From assembly GCA_035629175.1 (NCBI GenBank), contig DASPIL010000095.1:1-51204 (forward strand): a DNA stretch of 51,204 bases, in the 5' to 3' direction. Under the pieces are notes generated by a model. It saw only the letters and a program-made list of their open reading frames with translations, was not told where the DNA came from and made no database searches. Below are positions 1 through 11,170 of the stretch, piece after piece. A program made the translations under genes and the position numbers. Each line of letters starts with the position of its first letter. The stretch's first letter is position 1. Origin of the DNA: Verrucomicrobiia bacterium. Its GTDB lineage: Bacteria > Verrucomicrobiota > Verrucomicrobiia > Limisphaerales > DASXHY01.

Positions 1-155
1 TTGGTTTCATCGCCGAGCGCCTGAAATGAATCCGCCAGTACGCAGGCTTCAGCCTTATTCTTTGAGGTTTCCATGCCACCGAGCCTATGCAGCACCCTCG
101 GACATCCGCGGTCCAAGCGTTTGCTAAATATATAAGCCCGATGTGTGTCCCCTTT

Positions 156-782
156 TCAGCGCCGCAAAAACTTCGCGACCGCCTCCGTGCGCGTGCGCAC
201 CTGGAGCTTTTCGTAAATGCGCCGGATGTAGGTGTGAACCGTCTCGTAACTGATGCCCAGCTTCTCCGCGATCTCCTTGTACAGAAAACCCTGCGCCAAA
301 CAGTCCAGCACCTCCTGCTCGCGGGGCGAAAGATTCTCGGTCGCTGACGCGGATGCCGCGCTCTGCTGAAACGACAACACCACCTTGCGCGCAATGTGCG
401 TTGTCATCGGCGAGCCGCCGCGATGCACCTCGCGGATGGCGTCGAGCAACTGCGCCTGCGGTGTGCGCTTCAGCATGTAACCCGTCGCGCCCGCGGCCAG
501 CGCGTTGAATATGTTTTCAGTGTCCTCGTAAACCGTCAGCATCATCACCTGCACGGTCGGGAGCAGCTGCTTCAACTGGCGCACGCACTCAACGCCGTTC
601 ATGCCGGGAAGGTTGATATCCATCAAGACCACCTCGGGCTTGACCTGCGACAGGCCCTTGAGCGCGTCCTCTGCATTGGGATAATGGCTGACGCACTTGA
701 ACCCCTCCGCACGGTCGAGCACGCGCGCGAGCGTCGTGCGGAAACGATCGCTGTCCTCGACAATGGAAACTGTGATTGGCAT
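156..782 (-). CDS. NarL/LuxR-family response regulator
   Basis: A 208-residue DNA-binding response regulator. The N-terminal receiver domain (about 1-120) shows the acidic pocket near E9/D10, the phospho-acceptor D55 in VVLMDINLPG, and the conserved lysine K105 in GYMLKRTP. The C-terminal LuxR-type helix-turn-helix (about 148-205) starts LSPREQEVLDCLAQG and contains ETVHTYIRRIYEKLQV. Length and domain order are usual for the NarL/FixJ family. It starts 4 bases after the stop of the propeller histidine kinase on the same strand, so the two are almost certainly co-transcribed and form a phosphorelay pair. Its targets cannot be read from the sequence; the metal-uptake operon just upstream of the kinase is one candidate by position only. 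Confidence 0.93.
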   Translation of the reverse strand: MPITVSIVEDSDRFRTTLARVLDRAEGFKCVSHYPNAEDALKGLSQVKPEVVLMDINLPGMNGVECVRQLKQLLPTVQVMMLTVYEDTENIFNALAAGATGYMLKRTPQAQLLDAIREVHRGGSPMTTHIARKVVLSFQQSAASASATENLSPREQEVLDCLAQGFLYKEIAEKLGISYETVHTYIRRIYEKLQVRTRTEAVAKFLRR

Positions 783-786
783 GTGG

Positions 787-3768
787 TTATCGTGCTTTCT
801 TGATTGGAGCGCTCAGCCGCACCCGTGTGCCCTTTGTTGCCGCGGGGTCGATCGAAAAACTGCCGCCAATATCCTCCAGCCGCTTTCGCATGTTGCGCAA
901 GCCGTTTCTTCCCGTTTTCTGGTTCATGCCCGCGGGGCCCTTGCCGTCGTCCTCAATCTCAAGCGTGAAACGGCCGGGTTCCAGGTGCAGACGCAACCAG
1001 GCGGCGGATGCAGCCGCGTGCTTGATGACATTATTCACCGCCTCCTTCGCGGCGAGGAACACGTTGTGGCGCACTTCGGGCTCGAGCGTCAGCTTCGGCA
1101 ATTCAGCTGGAACCTCGATGCGATAACGCAATCCAGCGAGCTCAAAATATTCCTGCGCATACTTGCAGAGATAATTCACGAGGCCATCCAACGTGTCGTT
1201 CGATGGATTCACCGCCCACACGATTTCATCCAACGCCTTTGTGGTTTCTCGTGCGGTGTCAGTGATCTGCCTCGCGTGGCCTTCCACCTCTTCTGGAAGT
1301 TCCTTGTCCGCCTCGGCCAGTTCACCGAGCAGCGCGACCTGTGTGAGGTTCGCGCCCAGCTGATCGTGCAGGTCTCGTGCAATCCGAGCGCGTTCCTTCT
1401 CCAATTCCTCCTGGCGTTTCAACTCCGCCAGTTCGCGCTGCAATCGCTGGGTCGAAAGATAATGGACCGTTCCCACAATCAGTCCGAGCGTCACCACCGT
1501 GACAAGGGCGAGGAACCATGCCGTCCGCCAGAAAGGCGGTTCCACGCGAACCAGCTGAATGGCGGGATTGGGATTCCAAACTCCATCTTCGTTCGCCGCA
1601 GTGACAAGGAATCGATACTCCCGCGGCGCAAGGCGCGTGTAACGCACGCTGCGCGTGGTGTCGGCATCGATCCAATCGTCTTCATGGCCCTCCAGCCGAT
1701 ACCTGAAACGCGACTGTTCCGCAGCGCCAAGGTTCAGGCTGGTGAAGTGAAACTCGAGGCTCTCGCGCCCGGGCGGTATCACGAGCACCTTGGGTGCGAT
1801 CGCGCGCAGGCGATTCGTGATCTGCTCGATGCCCGCAACGAGAATCGATTCAATAATGACAGGCGGGTGAAAGGGATTCTGCCGCAATCGGTCCGGCTGC
1901 ACCGAAACCAGGCCGCGTGTTGTTGGAAACCAAAGCGTCCCGTCAGCGGTTCGCGCAGCGGAGGGTTGCGATCCTTGCGTGCATTCGCGCGAAGGCAGGC
2001 CGTCGGCTTCAATGTAGGTTCGGCACAACACGCGAGCAGCGCGACCTTCCGCAAACGCATCAAGGCTTTCGCGTGTCACCCGCATGAGGCCCGCGTTGGA
2101 ACCAATCCAGAGATTCTTTTCCGCGTCCTCGATGACATACCCGATGCTGTTGCCGCTCAGGCCCGAAGCAATTGTGTGATAGATCCATTTACCGCGATGC
2201 AACCGTGCCACTCCACTGCCGCGCGTCCCGACCCAGAGTTCGCCCGTTGAGTCGACGTAGAGGCACGAAAGATCATCACTGGGCAAGCCATCAGCTTTTC
2301 GAAACGTGGTGAAACGATTCGTCTCGAACATGCTGAGACCATTGCGGGTTGCGATCCACAAATGTCCCTCATGATCCTCGCGGATGGCACGCACTTCATC
2401 GCCCGCGAGGCCATCCTGCTGGGTGAATTTGCGAACGCTGGATTCCTGCACCCTCACGAGTCCATTCTGCAGGCCCACCCACATCACGCCCTTGGAATCC
2501 TGGAACAGCACGGAGACATTTTCGGTTGCGAGCTCATTATGCCCGAGCGGAATAAACCCCTCCCCTGCCCGCTCGAACAATCGCAGCGGCAACTCCCGCG
2601 GATCGCCGTTGTAGCGCAGTCCCGCCAGCAGGCGCTGGCCCGCATCCACGAAGACCGATTTGACGTCGCAGTTCTGCGCGATTCGCGGTTCCTGGATAAT
2701 CCTCAGGGAACGATTCGTTCCGTCGCGAAAATAATCGACCCGGCTCTCTCCATTGTAGCCGACCCAGATCCCGCCCGCTGCATCTTCGGCAACACTTTGA
2801 ACCACGCGCCCTTCCGAATCTGCAAGGATGCCGAACGTCCTGCGCTTGACGCGGTGCAACCCGCCGCCGTTGGTACCAATCCAAAGATTGCCTTCGCGAT
2901 CAATGGTCACCGAAAGCACGGAGGCATGCTGCAACTCGTCGCGAATGTGGACGAACTGGCGGCTTGGCTGAAGCCAGTACACCCCATCGCCATACGTCCC
3001 CACGATCAAGTTGCCGTCCGCGTCTTCGCAAGCTGTGAGCACGGGGGTGTCGCCCCACGGATAACGGCCGAAGTCGCGTTCACGCTGGTCGCCGTTCCAC
3101 TTCTGGATGCGGCCGTCGGCCAGGCGCCAATACCCTCCCTTGCGGCTCGCCAGCAGCAGATCCAGGCGGCCGCTGAGAGGAATTTCGCGTTCGTCCTGCA
3201 GCCGCACGAGTTTTGCATCCGTGCCCAGCCAGATGTCGCCCGACGCCTCCGCAACTATGGATTTCCAGGATCCGAAGAACCCGTTCAAGCCTCCGTTCTC
3301 GTGCCGCACCAGCAACTGCGCTGTCAGAATCCAAACGACGCCTTTCGAATCTTCGACAATCCTGCATTGCCCGCCGCTTTCCTGGCCCAGGGAAAAGTTC
3401 TGCACAGCGCCGTTCGTTTCGATGACTGCAACGCTGCCGTTCTCCATCACCGCCCAGAGCCGTCGCCGTGTGTCTTCGAAAACATTTAATACGCGGCTGT
3501 TGTTCAGACCAGGGGTGTTCGATTCATCGAACAGCGTGAACTTCAAGCCATCAAAGCGGACCAACCCAAGCGTCCCCAGCCAAAGATAGCCGTCGTGCGT
3601 CACGGTCACTGCGAAGACAGAACTTTGCGGGAGCCCATCCCCAATCCCCCAGGCATCGACGACGAATGGGGATCCCGGAAGAACCGTGGTTACCGCAGCG
3701 GGAGTGCGGCCGGAAAACAGGATCGCCAGGAGCATCCAAATTACAACAAGCGATCGTCGCAGCGGCAT
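787..3768 (-). CDS. Two-component sensor histidine kinase with propeller sensor domain
   Basis: A roughly 993-residue membrane sensor kinase. The start at 3768 (MPLRRSLVVIW) is preferred because it begins a clean signal peptide; the frame is open further upstream to 4266, but that part overlaps the permease gene and is not protein-like. About a dozen propeller motifs follow (for example GYLWLGT, GNLWIGTNGGGL, GHLWIATRNGL, GELWVGTRGSGV), then a Y_Y_Y-type beta domain (RFRYRLEGHEDDW), a transmembrane helix (WFLALVTVVTLGLIVG), a HisKA_3 dimerisation domain with phospho-acceptor about H801 in RDLHDQLGANL, and an HATPase domain (N-box VNNVIKHA, G-boxes IEDDGKG and GLRNMRKRL). The architecture resembles the periplasmic sensors of Bacteroidetes hybrid regulators, but here the regulator is a separate downstream gene. 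The ligand is unknown. Confidence 0.92.
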   Translation of the reverse strand: MPLRRSLVVIWMLLAILFSGRTPAAVTTVLPGSPFVVDAWGIGDGLPQSSVFAVTVTHDGYLWLGTLGLVRFDGLKFTLFDESNTPGLNNSRVLNVFEDTRRRLWAVMENGSVAVIETNGAVQNFSLGQESGGQCRIVEDSKGVVWILTAQLLVRHENGGLNGFFGSWKSIVAEASGDIWLGTDAKLVRLQDEREIPLSGRLDLLLASRKGGYWRLADGRIQKWNGDQRERDFGRYPWGDTPVLTACEDADGNLIVGTYGDGVYWLQPSRQFVHIRDELQHASVLSVTIDREGNLWIGTNGGGLHRVKRRTFGILADSEGRVVQSVAEDAAGGIWVGYNGESRVDYFRDGTNRSLRIIQEPRIAQNCDVKSVFVDAGQRLLAGLRYNGDPRELPLRLFERAGEGFIPLGHNELATENVSVLFQDSKGVMWVGLQNGLVRVQESSVRKFTQQDGLAGDEVRAIREDHEGHLWIATRNGLSMFETNRFTTFRKADGLPSDDLSCLYVDSTGELWVGTRGSGVARLHRGKWIYHTIASGLSGNSIGYVIEDAEKNLWIGSNAGLMRVTRESLDAFAEGRAARVLCRTYIEADGLPSRECTQGSQPSAARTADGTLWFPTTRGLVSVQPDRLRQNPFHPPVIIESILVAGIEQITNRLRAIAPKVLVIPPGRESLEFHFTSLNLGAAEQSRFRYRLEGHEDDWIDADTTRSVRYTRLAPREYRFLVTAANEDGVWNPNPAIQLVRVEPPFWRTAWFLALVTVVTLGLIVGTVHYLSTQRLQRELAELKRQEELEKERARIARDLHDQLGANLTQVALLGELAEADKELPEEVEGHARQITDTARETTKALDEIVWAVNPSNDTLDGLVNYLCKYAQEYFELAGLRYRIEVPAELPKLTLEPEVRHNVFLAAKEAVNNVIKHAAASAAWLRLHLEPGRFTLEIEDDGKGPAGMNQKTGRNGLRNMRKRLEDIGGSFSIDPAATKGTRVRLSAPIKKAR

Positions 3769-3801
3769 GCGGCCGATTGTCAGGAAGAAGCGGTATGCAG
3801 T

Positions 3802-3856
3802 AAAGCCGAACTCCAGCCGGGTCTGCGACCCGGAGCGCCGACTTGCAGCCGGCTTT
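3802..3856 (-). terminator. Nested hairpin after the metal-uptake operon
   Basis: Two nested stems lie between the permease stop and the kinase start. The outer 7-bp stem pairs 3802-3808 (aaagccg) with 3850-3856 (cggcttt). The inner 7-bp stem pairs ccgggtc (3817-3823) with gacccgg (3827-3833) across a 3-base loop. It is placed to end the metal operon on the minus strand, but there is no strong T-run. The text around 3831-3853 (gagcgccgacttgcagccgg) resembles 39955-39975, so it may instead be a copy of an intergenic repeat. Confidence 0.45.
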
Positions 3857-3956
3857 CGATCATCGAAGAACTGATCGCGTCCACAGTGACAGTTGTGTGG
3901 GTTCCGCATAAGAGAGCCACGGGTGCAACGCAGCGCCGCAAGCACACTTGGAAGCG

Positions 3957-4793
3957 CTAAGCCAACGACTGCAAGCCGGCGCTCCGCCGCGGTCGGAATA
4001 CAATCGCCACAAGCAACGCGAATCCCAGCACACACACGACGGCCGCGCCTGTCGGCAGATCCAGTCGAAACGACGCGTACAAGCCAGCCATGCTCGCGAG
4101 AGTCGCCACGCCCCACCCGACAAGCAGCCGCGCTGCAAGCGAGTTTGCGAGATACGTTCCGCACGCAGCGGGAACGATCAGGTACGAGAAGACCAGCAGC
4201 ACTCCGCCGATCTGCACGAAGCTGGTGACAATCAATCCAAACAGCGCATAAAACAGAAAATCCCAAAGGCGAAAGGACAGCCCTTTATCCACGCGGTCAT
4301 GAGTGAACGATAGCGCTATGAACTTTCGGCGAAAGATGAAGTGCACCGCCGCGATGGCTGCATACAACACGGCAGTTTTCCCGATTTGTCCGGGCGTCAC
4401 CGTCAGGAGATCGCCCACAAGCGTGCGCTGCAGTTCCTCCTTGCCGTGCGGGCTTTTGCTCAGCAACAGGATCCCCGCGGCCGCGGCAACCACGTAGATG
4501 ATTCCAATCAAAGCCTCCTGCGGCACGCGCGCCTGCTTGCTCGCACGGGTGAACGTGAACAACAGCGCGCCCGCAAGCGTGAAGCCAACGGACCAGATGT
4601 AGTTGTGTGGATCGTCCGCTTCATGCCCAAGGTACAAACACAAACATGTGCCCAGCGTCGCCACCTGGGCCAGTGCAAGGTCCACGAAGATCACTTCGCG
4701 CCGGATGATGTGCAGCCCGTAGTAGACCAGGATCCCTGGCAGCACGAGACACGCAATCATCGGCCACTTCATGACCGATAGGATTTCTGTCAT
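3957..4793 (-). CDS. Metal ABC transporter permease (ZnuB/MntB type)
   Basis: A 278-residue polytopic inner-membrane protein of the ABC-3 family, which imports zinc or manganese delivered by a periplasmic binding protein. It is nearly all hydrophobic with about eight membrane spans. Family-typical stretches include REVIFVDLALAQVATLG near the N-terminus and FVQIGGVLLVFSYLIVPAA near residue 200. The start codon overlaps the stop of the upstream binding-protein gene by 4 bases, so translation is probably coupled. No ATP-binding subunit follows: the next gene downstream is the propeller histidine kinase. The metal cannot be told from sequence; zinc is favoured by the partner barrel and binding protein. 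Confidence 0.9.
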   Translation of the reverse strand: MTEILSVMKWPMIACLVLPGILVYYGLHIIRREVIFVDLALAQVATLGTCLCLYLGHEADDPHNYIWSVGFTLAGALLFTFTRASKQARVPQEALIGIIYVVAAAAGILLLSKSPHGKEELQRTLVGDLLTVTPGQIGKTAVLYAAIAAVHFIFRRKFIALSFTHDRVDKGLSFRLWDFLFYALFGLIVTSFVQIGGVLLVFSYLIVPAACGTYLANSLAARLLVGWGVATLASMAGLYASFRLDLPTGAAVVCVLGFALLVAIVFRPRRSAGLQSLA

Positions 4794-5707
4794 GGCTTTG
4801 CTGCTCCGTTCAGCGCGTCCGCCACGGCGTTCACGAGATAATCCATCATGGCGATATAGCCGCCCTCGGTTCCTTTCACCCCTCCCGGGTATTGCGTGAC
4901 GTTCACCACGGTGGCGCCTGTTCCGCGCGCGACTGTGTCGGCGGTTTTTCGATTCAGATAGGGATCGACAAGGATCACGCGAGCGCGCTCCGCCTTCATC
5001 TGCGTCATCACCTTTGCAAGATGTGCCGGCGAAGGCGGGATGCCGGGCTTCGGCTCAAGAAAGATTTCGGTCTTCAAATCGAAACGGCGCGCGAAGTAGA
5101 GCCAGGAATTATGGTAGGCCACCAGATGCTGTCCTTTGAACGGAAGCAGCTTCGTTTTCCAGGCAGTGAGTTTCGCCTCCACATCGCTCACAAATCTCTT
5201 CGCCTGCTCCTCATAGAACGCGCGGTTCGCCGCGTCCATCGTTCCGAACGCGTCTGCCAGATGATGCGCCACGATGCGGGCGTTCTCGGGATCAACGAGA
5301 TAGTGCGGGTTGCCCGCAGCATGGATGTCACCACCCGATCGATCCAATTGCGCCGGGATCTCCAGCATCTGCACGCCTTCGCAACAGCGCACATCGCCCT
5401 TCGCCGCCGATACAATCTTCGCATTCCGCGCCTGCTGCAGCAGCCTGGGCAGCCAGCCTGACTCCAGCTCAGCGCCGCCATGGATCAACGCGTCAGCCTT
5501 GTTCAGCTTCACGATGAAGCTCGGTTTTGCATCGACGAAGTGGGGATCCTCCGTCGGCCGCGCCATGGTGGTGAGCTCAATTTTATCGCCGCCAATTTCC
5601 CGTGCGATCGATGCGAGGTCGGGCGTCGTTGCAACCACGTTCAACTTCGCCTGTATGACGAAGGGAAGAACGACGCACCAAAGGGTAATCAATGTTTTCA
5701 TGGGCAC
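4790..5707 (-). CDS. Metal ABC transporter substrate-binding protein (ZnuA-like)
   Basis: A 305-residue periplasmic binding protein of cluster A-I, which captures Zn(II) or Mn(II) and delivers it to the adjacent permease. It starts with a short signal peptide (MPMKTLITLWCVVLPF). Likely metal ligands are H56 (EDPHFVDAKP), H135 (GNPHYLVDP), H199 (VAYHNSW) and D248 (ILVDPY), matching the three-His plus acidic pattern of the family. There is no His-rich loop of the kind seen in many ZnuA proteins. It lies 3 bases after the barrel gene and overlaps the permease gene by 4, in one tight operon. Confidence 0.9.
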   Translation of the reverse strand: MPMKTLITLWCVVLPFVIQAKLNVVATTPDLASIAREIGGDKIELTTMARPTEDPHFVDAKPSFIVKLNKADALIHGGAELESGWLPRLLQQARNAKIVSAAKGDVRCCEGVQMLEIPAQLDRSGGDIHAAGNPHYLVDPENARIVAHHLADAFGTMDAANRAFYEEQAKRFVSDVEAKLTAWKTKLLPFKGQHLVAYHNSWLYFARRFDLKTEIFLEPKPGIPPSPAHLAKVMTQMKAERARVILVDPYLNRKTADTVARGTGATVVNVTQYPGGVKGTEGGYIAMMDYLVNAVADALNGAAKP

Positions 5708-5710
5708 GTT

Positions 5711-7222
5711 TTAGAATGGATGCGCACCATGCGCACCCAACAGGAATTCGAATTGCAGCCAGAGTGAATGATCCACGCCGATGTTCCGCCGATCGTCATA
5801 ATTATACTGCAGCCGGAGCTTCGAAAACTCGGTCGGGTACCACGTGAGGTTTGGCGAGAGCCGCCATCGCTGGTCGCGCATCGGGTCCCGTCCAAGTGGC
5901 GCTCCATTGAAGCTCAATCCCGCCTGCTCGTAATCGCCGCGTTCGCCCGTGACATAATCCCACCGCACTCCACCGACCCAACCCTTCCGGAAACCATACA
6001 ACACCTGCGAATAAAAGCCCCAATCGGTCACTGATTCGCGCCTTAGGCTTGCTGGCAGTCCACCCGGGTTGGTGACCTCGCCTTCGTCCGCTGCGTCGTT
6101 TTCATTCTCGTCCCAGTTAAACGCACCCAGTTCATAGCGCCGAACCATCGCTTCCGCCTGGAATGAAACAAACGGAAAGCCAGCCTGCGCACGCGCCGGC
6201 TTCCACTTCCAATACACATCAGCGCCGCCGATCGCAGTTCGAGTGTCGCCTCCTGCGCCGCTCGAATTCGGACCGAAGGCGCCGGACAAACCAAACAGGA
6301 GCGTCTGGGCTTCGGATAGGTCAAACGACAGCGCGTATCTGGGCGTGAACAGCAAATCGTCTATCGCCTTCACCCCACGATCGTTGTCCGGGTGGCGGAA
6401 TCCCAACGGCAGAGCCTCGTGTTCATCGTCTCCATGGCTGTGTCCGCTGCTGCGAAATGACGCTGCGGTTTCGCCATGGCTATTTTGGATTCCCAAGGAC
6501 AGTTCCGAGTAGAATGGCGTGGGGGCCAGCCACGAGATCCGCGCGCCGGGGTTGCGCAAGCCGTCAGCTCCGAGGAATCGAGCGCTTGCGAGTGGCGAAT
6601 CCACGAAAGCCCACGAATGCGGATGCTGCGTATTGTGGCGGCCGAACTCGCTCAACAGCTGCCCCGCCCGAACCTGCAGGTTGCCCGGAAGCGAAACCGT
6701 TTCCAGCCACGCCTCCTCCAACTCCACGAACGACTCGCCTTCTGCATCGATGGAAAACAGAATGCTGGCATTGCCGCCGAAATAAGGATCGACCGCGCCT
6801 TGCAGATTCAATTCAACGCCTTGGACGGTGAAACCGCGTTGCGCGGGATCGTGTCCTCCAAGTTGCGTTCCACCCTGGATGTCTTCAGCCGTCGAGGTGC
6901 CTGCAGCGAATGTGGCGATCAGGCTGAGGTCCACGAATGATTTGCCGCCGTTTCCGATGCGGACGGGATCGGCGGCGTTCCATGCTGGTTCTGCTTCGGA
7001 CAACGATGAGGCCGCGACACTTGCCGCACTCGCTGAAGCTTGATTCGTCAGCGAATTCAGCCGTTGCGAAAGGGCTTCAATCTGTTCGCGCTGTTCACGC
7101 TGCACGCGTTCGAAGTTCTCCTGCATCTGCTGCAACTGCCGCTTGAGAAGCTCCACTTCACTCTCCTGCGCAACGGCAGCCGCGGCCAGGCTGACGCACG
7201 CCACAAACAAAAATCGTTTCAT
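5711..7222 (-). CDS. Putative outer-membrane metal-uptake barrel protein
   Basis: A 503-residue predicted outer-membrane protein. It has a clear signal peptide (MKRFLFVACVSLAAAAVAQ), a coiled coil at about 21-62 rich in Q, E, R and L, then alternating aromatic/polar strands to a C-terminal phenylalanine (FLLGAHGAHPF), as in trimeric porins with an N-terminal coiled coil. A histidine-rich loop near residue 260 (SSGHSHGDDEHEAL) could bind metal and fits the operon, which continues 3 bases later with the ZnuA-like protein and permease. No TonB box or plug was recognised, so a porin-like channel is preferred to a TonB-dependent receptor. The exact family is uncertain. Confidence 0.75.
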   Translation of the reverse strand: MKRFLFVACVSLAAAAVAQESEVELLKRQLQQMQENFERVQREQREQIEALSQRLNSLTNQASASAASVAASSLSEAEPAWNAADPVRIGNGGKSFVDLSLIATFAAGTSTAEDIQGGTQLGGHDPAQRGFTVQGVELNLQGAVDPYFGGNASILFSIDAEGESFVELEEAWLETVSLPGNLQVRAGQLLSEFGRHNTQHPHSWAFVDSPLASARFLGADGLRNPGARISWLAPTPFYSELSLGIQNSHGETAASFRSSGHSHGDDEHEALPLGFRHPDNDRGVKAIDDLLFTPRYALSFDLSEAQTLLFGLSGAFGPNSSGAGGDTRTAIGGADVYWKWKPARAQAGFPFVSFQAEAMVRRYELGAFNWDENENDAADEGEVTNPGGLPASLRRESVTDWGFYSQVLYGFRKGWVGGVRWDYVTGERGDYEQAGLSFNGAPLGRDPMRDQRWRLSPNLTWYPTEFSKLRLQYNYDDRRNIGVDHSLWLQFEFLLGAHGAHPF

Positions 7223-7301
7223 AAAATCTCCGGTCTAAAAGGTTGATTCCAACACAACCCAACGCCCTTGAGTGGCATTGAGCTGATAACAGGTGGGGAA
7301 A

Positions 7302-7625
7302 TCAACCGACGGGAGGTCCGCGCGTTGGAGCGAGAGAAGGATCGAAAACCGTGCTGGGCGCGCATGACGGCTCAAGTTGAGCCATCACTGTCCCATGTGC
7401 GGCATCCAGAACGAAGGCTGTATCGGGAGCGGCAAATCCGCCCTGGGCCAGCAAAGTCACCACGCATTCATGGCCGTGGGTGGCAGCGTCCATATGGACT
7501 GCCTGATGCAGGCTTTCGCAAGCGGCAAGAACGTGGACCGCCGCAAACAGCGCGAGGCAAAACACTGCGCAAAGGCGTCGAGAATCTCGCACCCATGCCA
7601 ACAGCAGTTGCGGCTTGATCGTCAT
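7302..7625 (-). CDS. Small secreted His/Cys-rich protein heading the metal operon
   Basis: A 107-residue hypothetical protein. Residues about 15-35 form a hydrophobic signal or anchor (RLCAVFCLALFAAVHVLA), followed by a cluster of possible metal ligands: CESLHQAVHMDAATHGHEC, i.e. Cys, four His, Asp and Cys within 19 residues. The tail is proline-rich (APTRGPPVG). It is on the same strand, 79 bases upstream of the barrel gene, and so probably the first gene of the uptake operon. The reverse strand is also open here, but its product has no protein-like features. A periplasmic metal-binding helper is an inference from composition and context; no family function is known to me. Confidence 0.6.
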   Translation of the reverse strand: MTIKPQLLLAWVRDSRRLCAVFCLALFAAVHVLAACESLHQAVHMDAATHGHECVVTLLAQGGFAAPDTAFVLDAAHGTVMAQLEPSCAPSTVFDPSLAPTRGPPVG

Positions 7626-7689
7626 TGCGGCCTATATGTCGGATTCAAACACGTCAGGATCAAGCAGAATTCAGACCCGCAGACGGCAC

Positions 7690-7705
7690 GCGGCGTTCAC
7701 GCCGC
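7690..7705 (-). terminator. GC-rich hairpin downstream of secA
   Basis: A perfect 7-bp inverted repeat (gcggcgt and acgccgc) with a 2-base loop lies about 105 bases beyond the secA stop in the secA direction, ahead of the metal operon. There is no T-run after it, so terminator activity is plausible but not shown. Confidence 0.35.
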
Positions 7706-7809
7706 TTCAGCGCTCTCAATCCCAACTCGGCGGCAATTGCTCAACGCGGTCGCAACGTTCCGCGCCCAGGCGGCCTGAAGGCACGCGCTCCGTTGCAGAG
7801 GGGTACGTG

Positions 7810-10905
<3,096 letters not shown>

Positions 10906-11170
10906 GTGACCTTAGAAAAAAGTGCTTAACGCTACGGAAACGCCGCCAGTGCGTCAAAGACTTTACGGAGGGTAAGCGGGAGCGCCGAAAACTCAAGTTG
11001 CGCCACCCCCAGGGTCTTCGAAGGCGTTCGCCAACCAACGCAGACCTCCGACATTCTTTATCGCGGTCCCGACCTGCGGGGCGCAGTCGACGCAACCGGC
11101 CGTGCAGCTCGCGAAAAATCGCATTCTCATGACACAAGTCGTTACCTGCCTTGTCCAATTCCTCGAGACC

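Noticed and set aside
3769-4266. N-terminal extension of the first propeller kinase to 4266
   Set aside because: The extra 166 residues overlap the permease gene, are Arg/Cys-rich and would hide the signal peptide starting at 3768.
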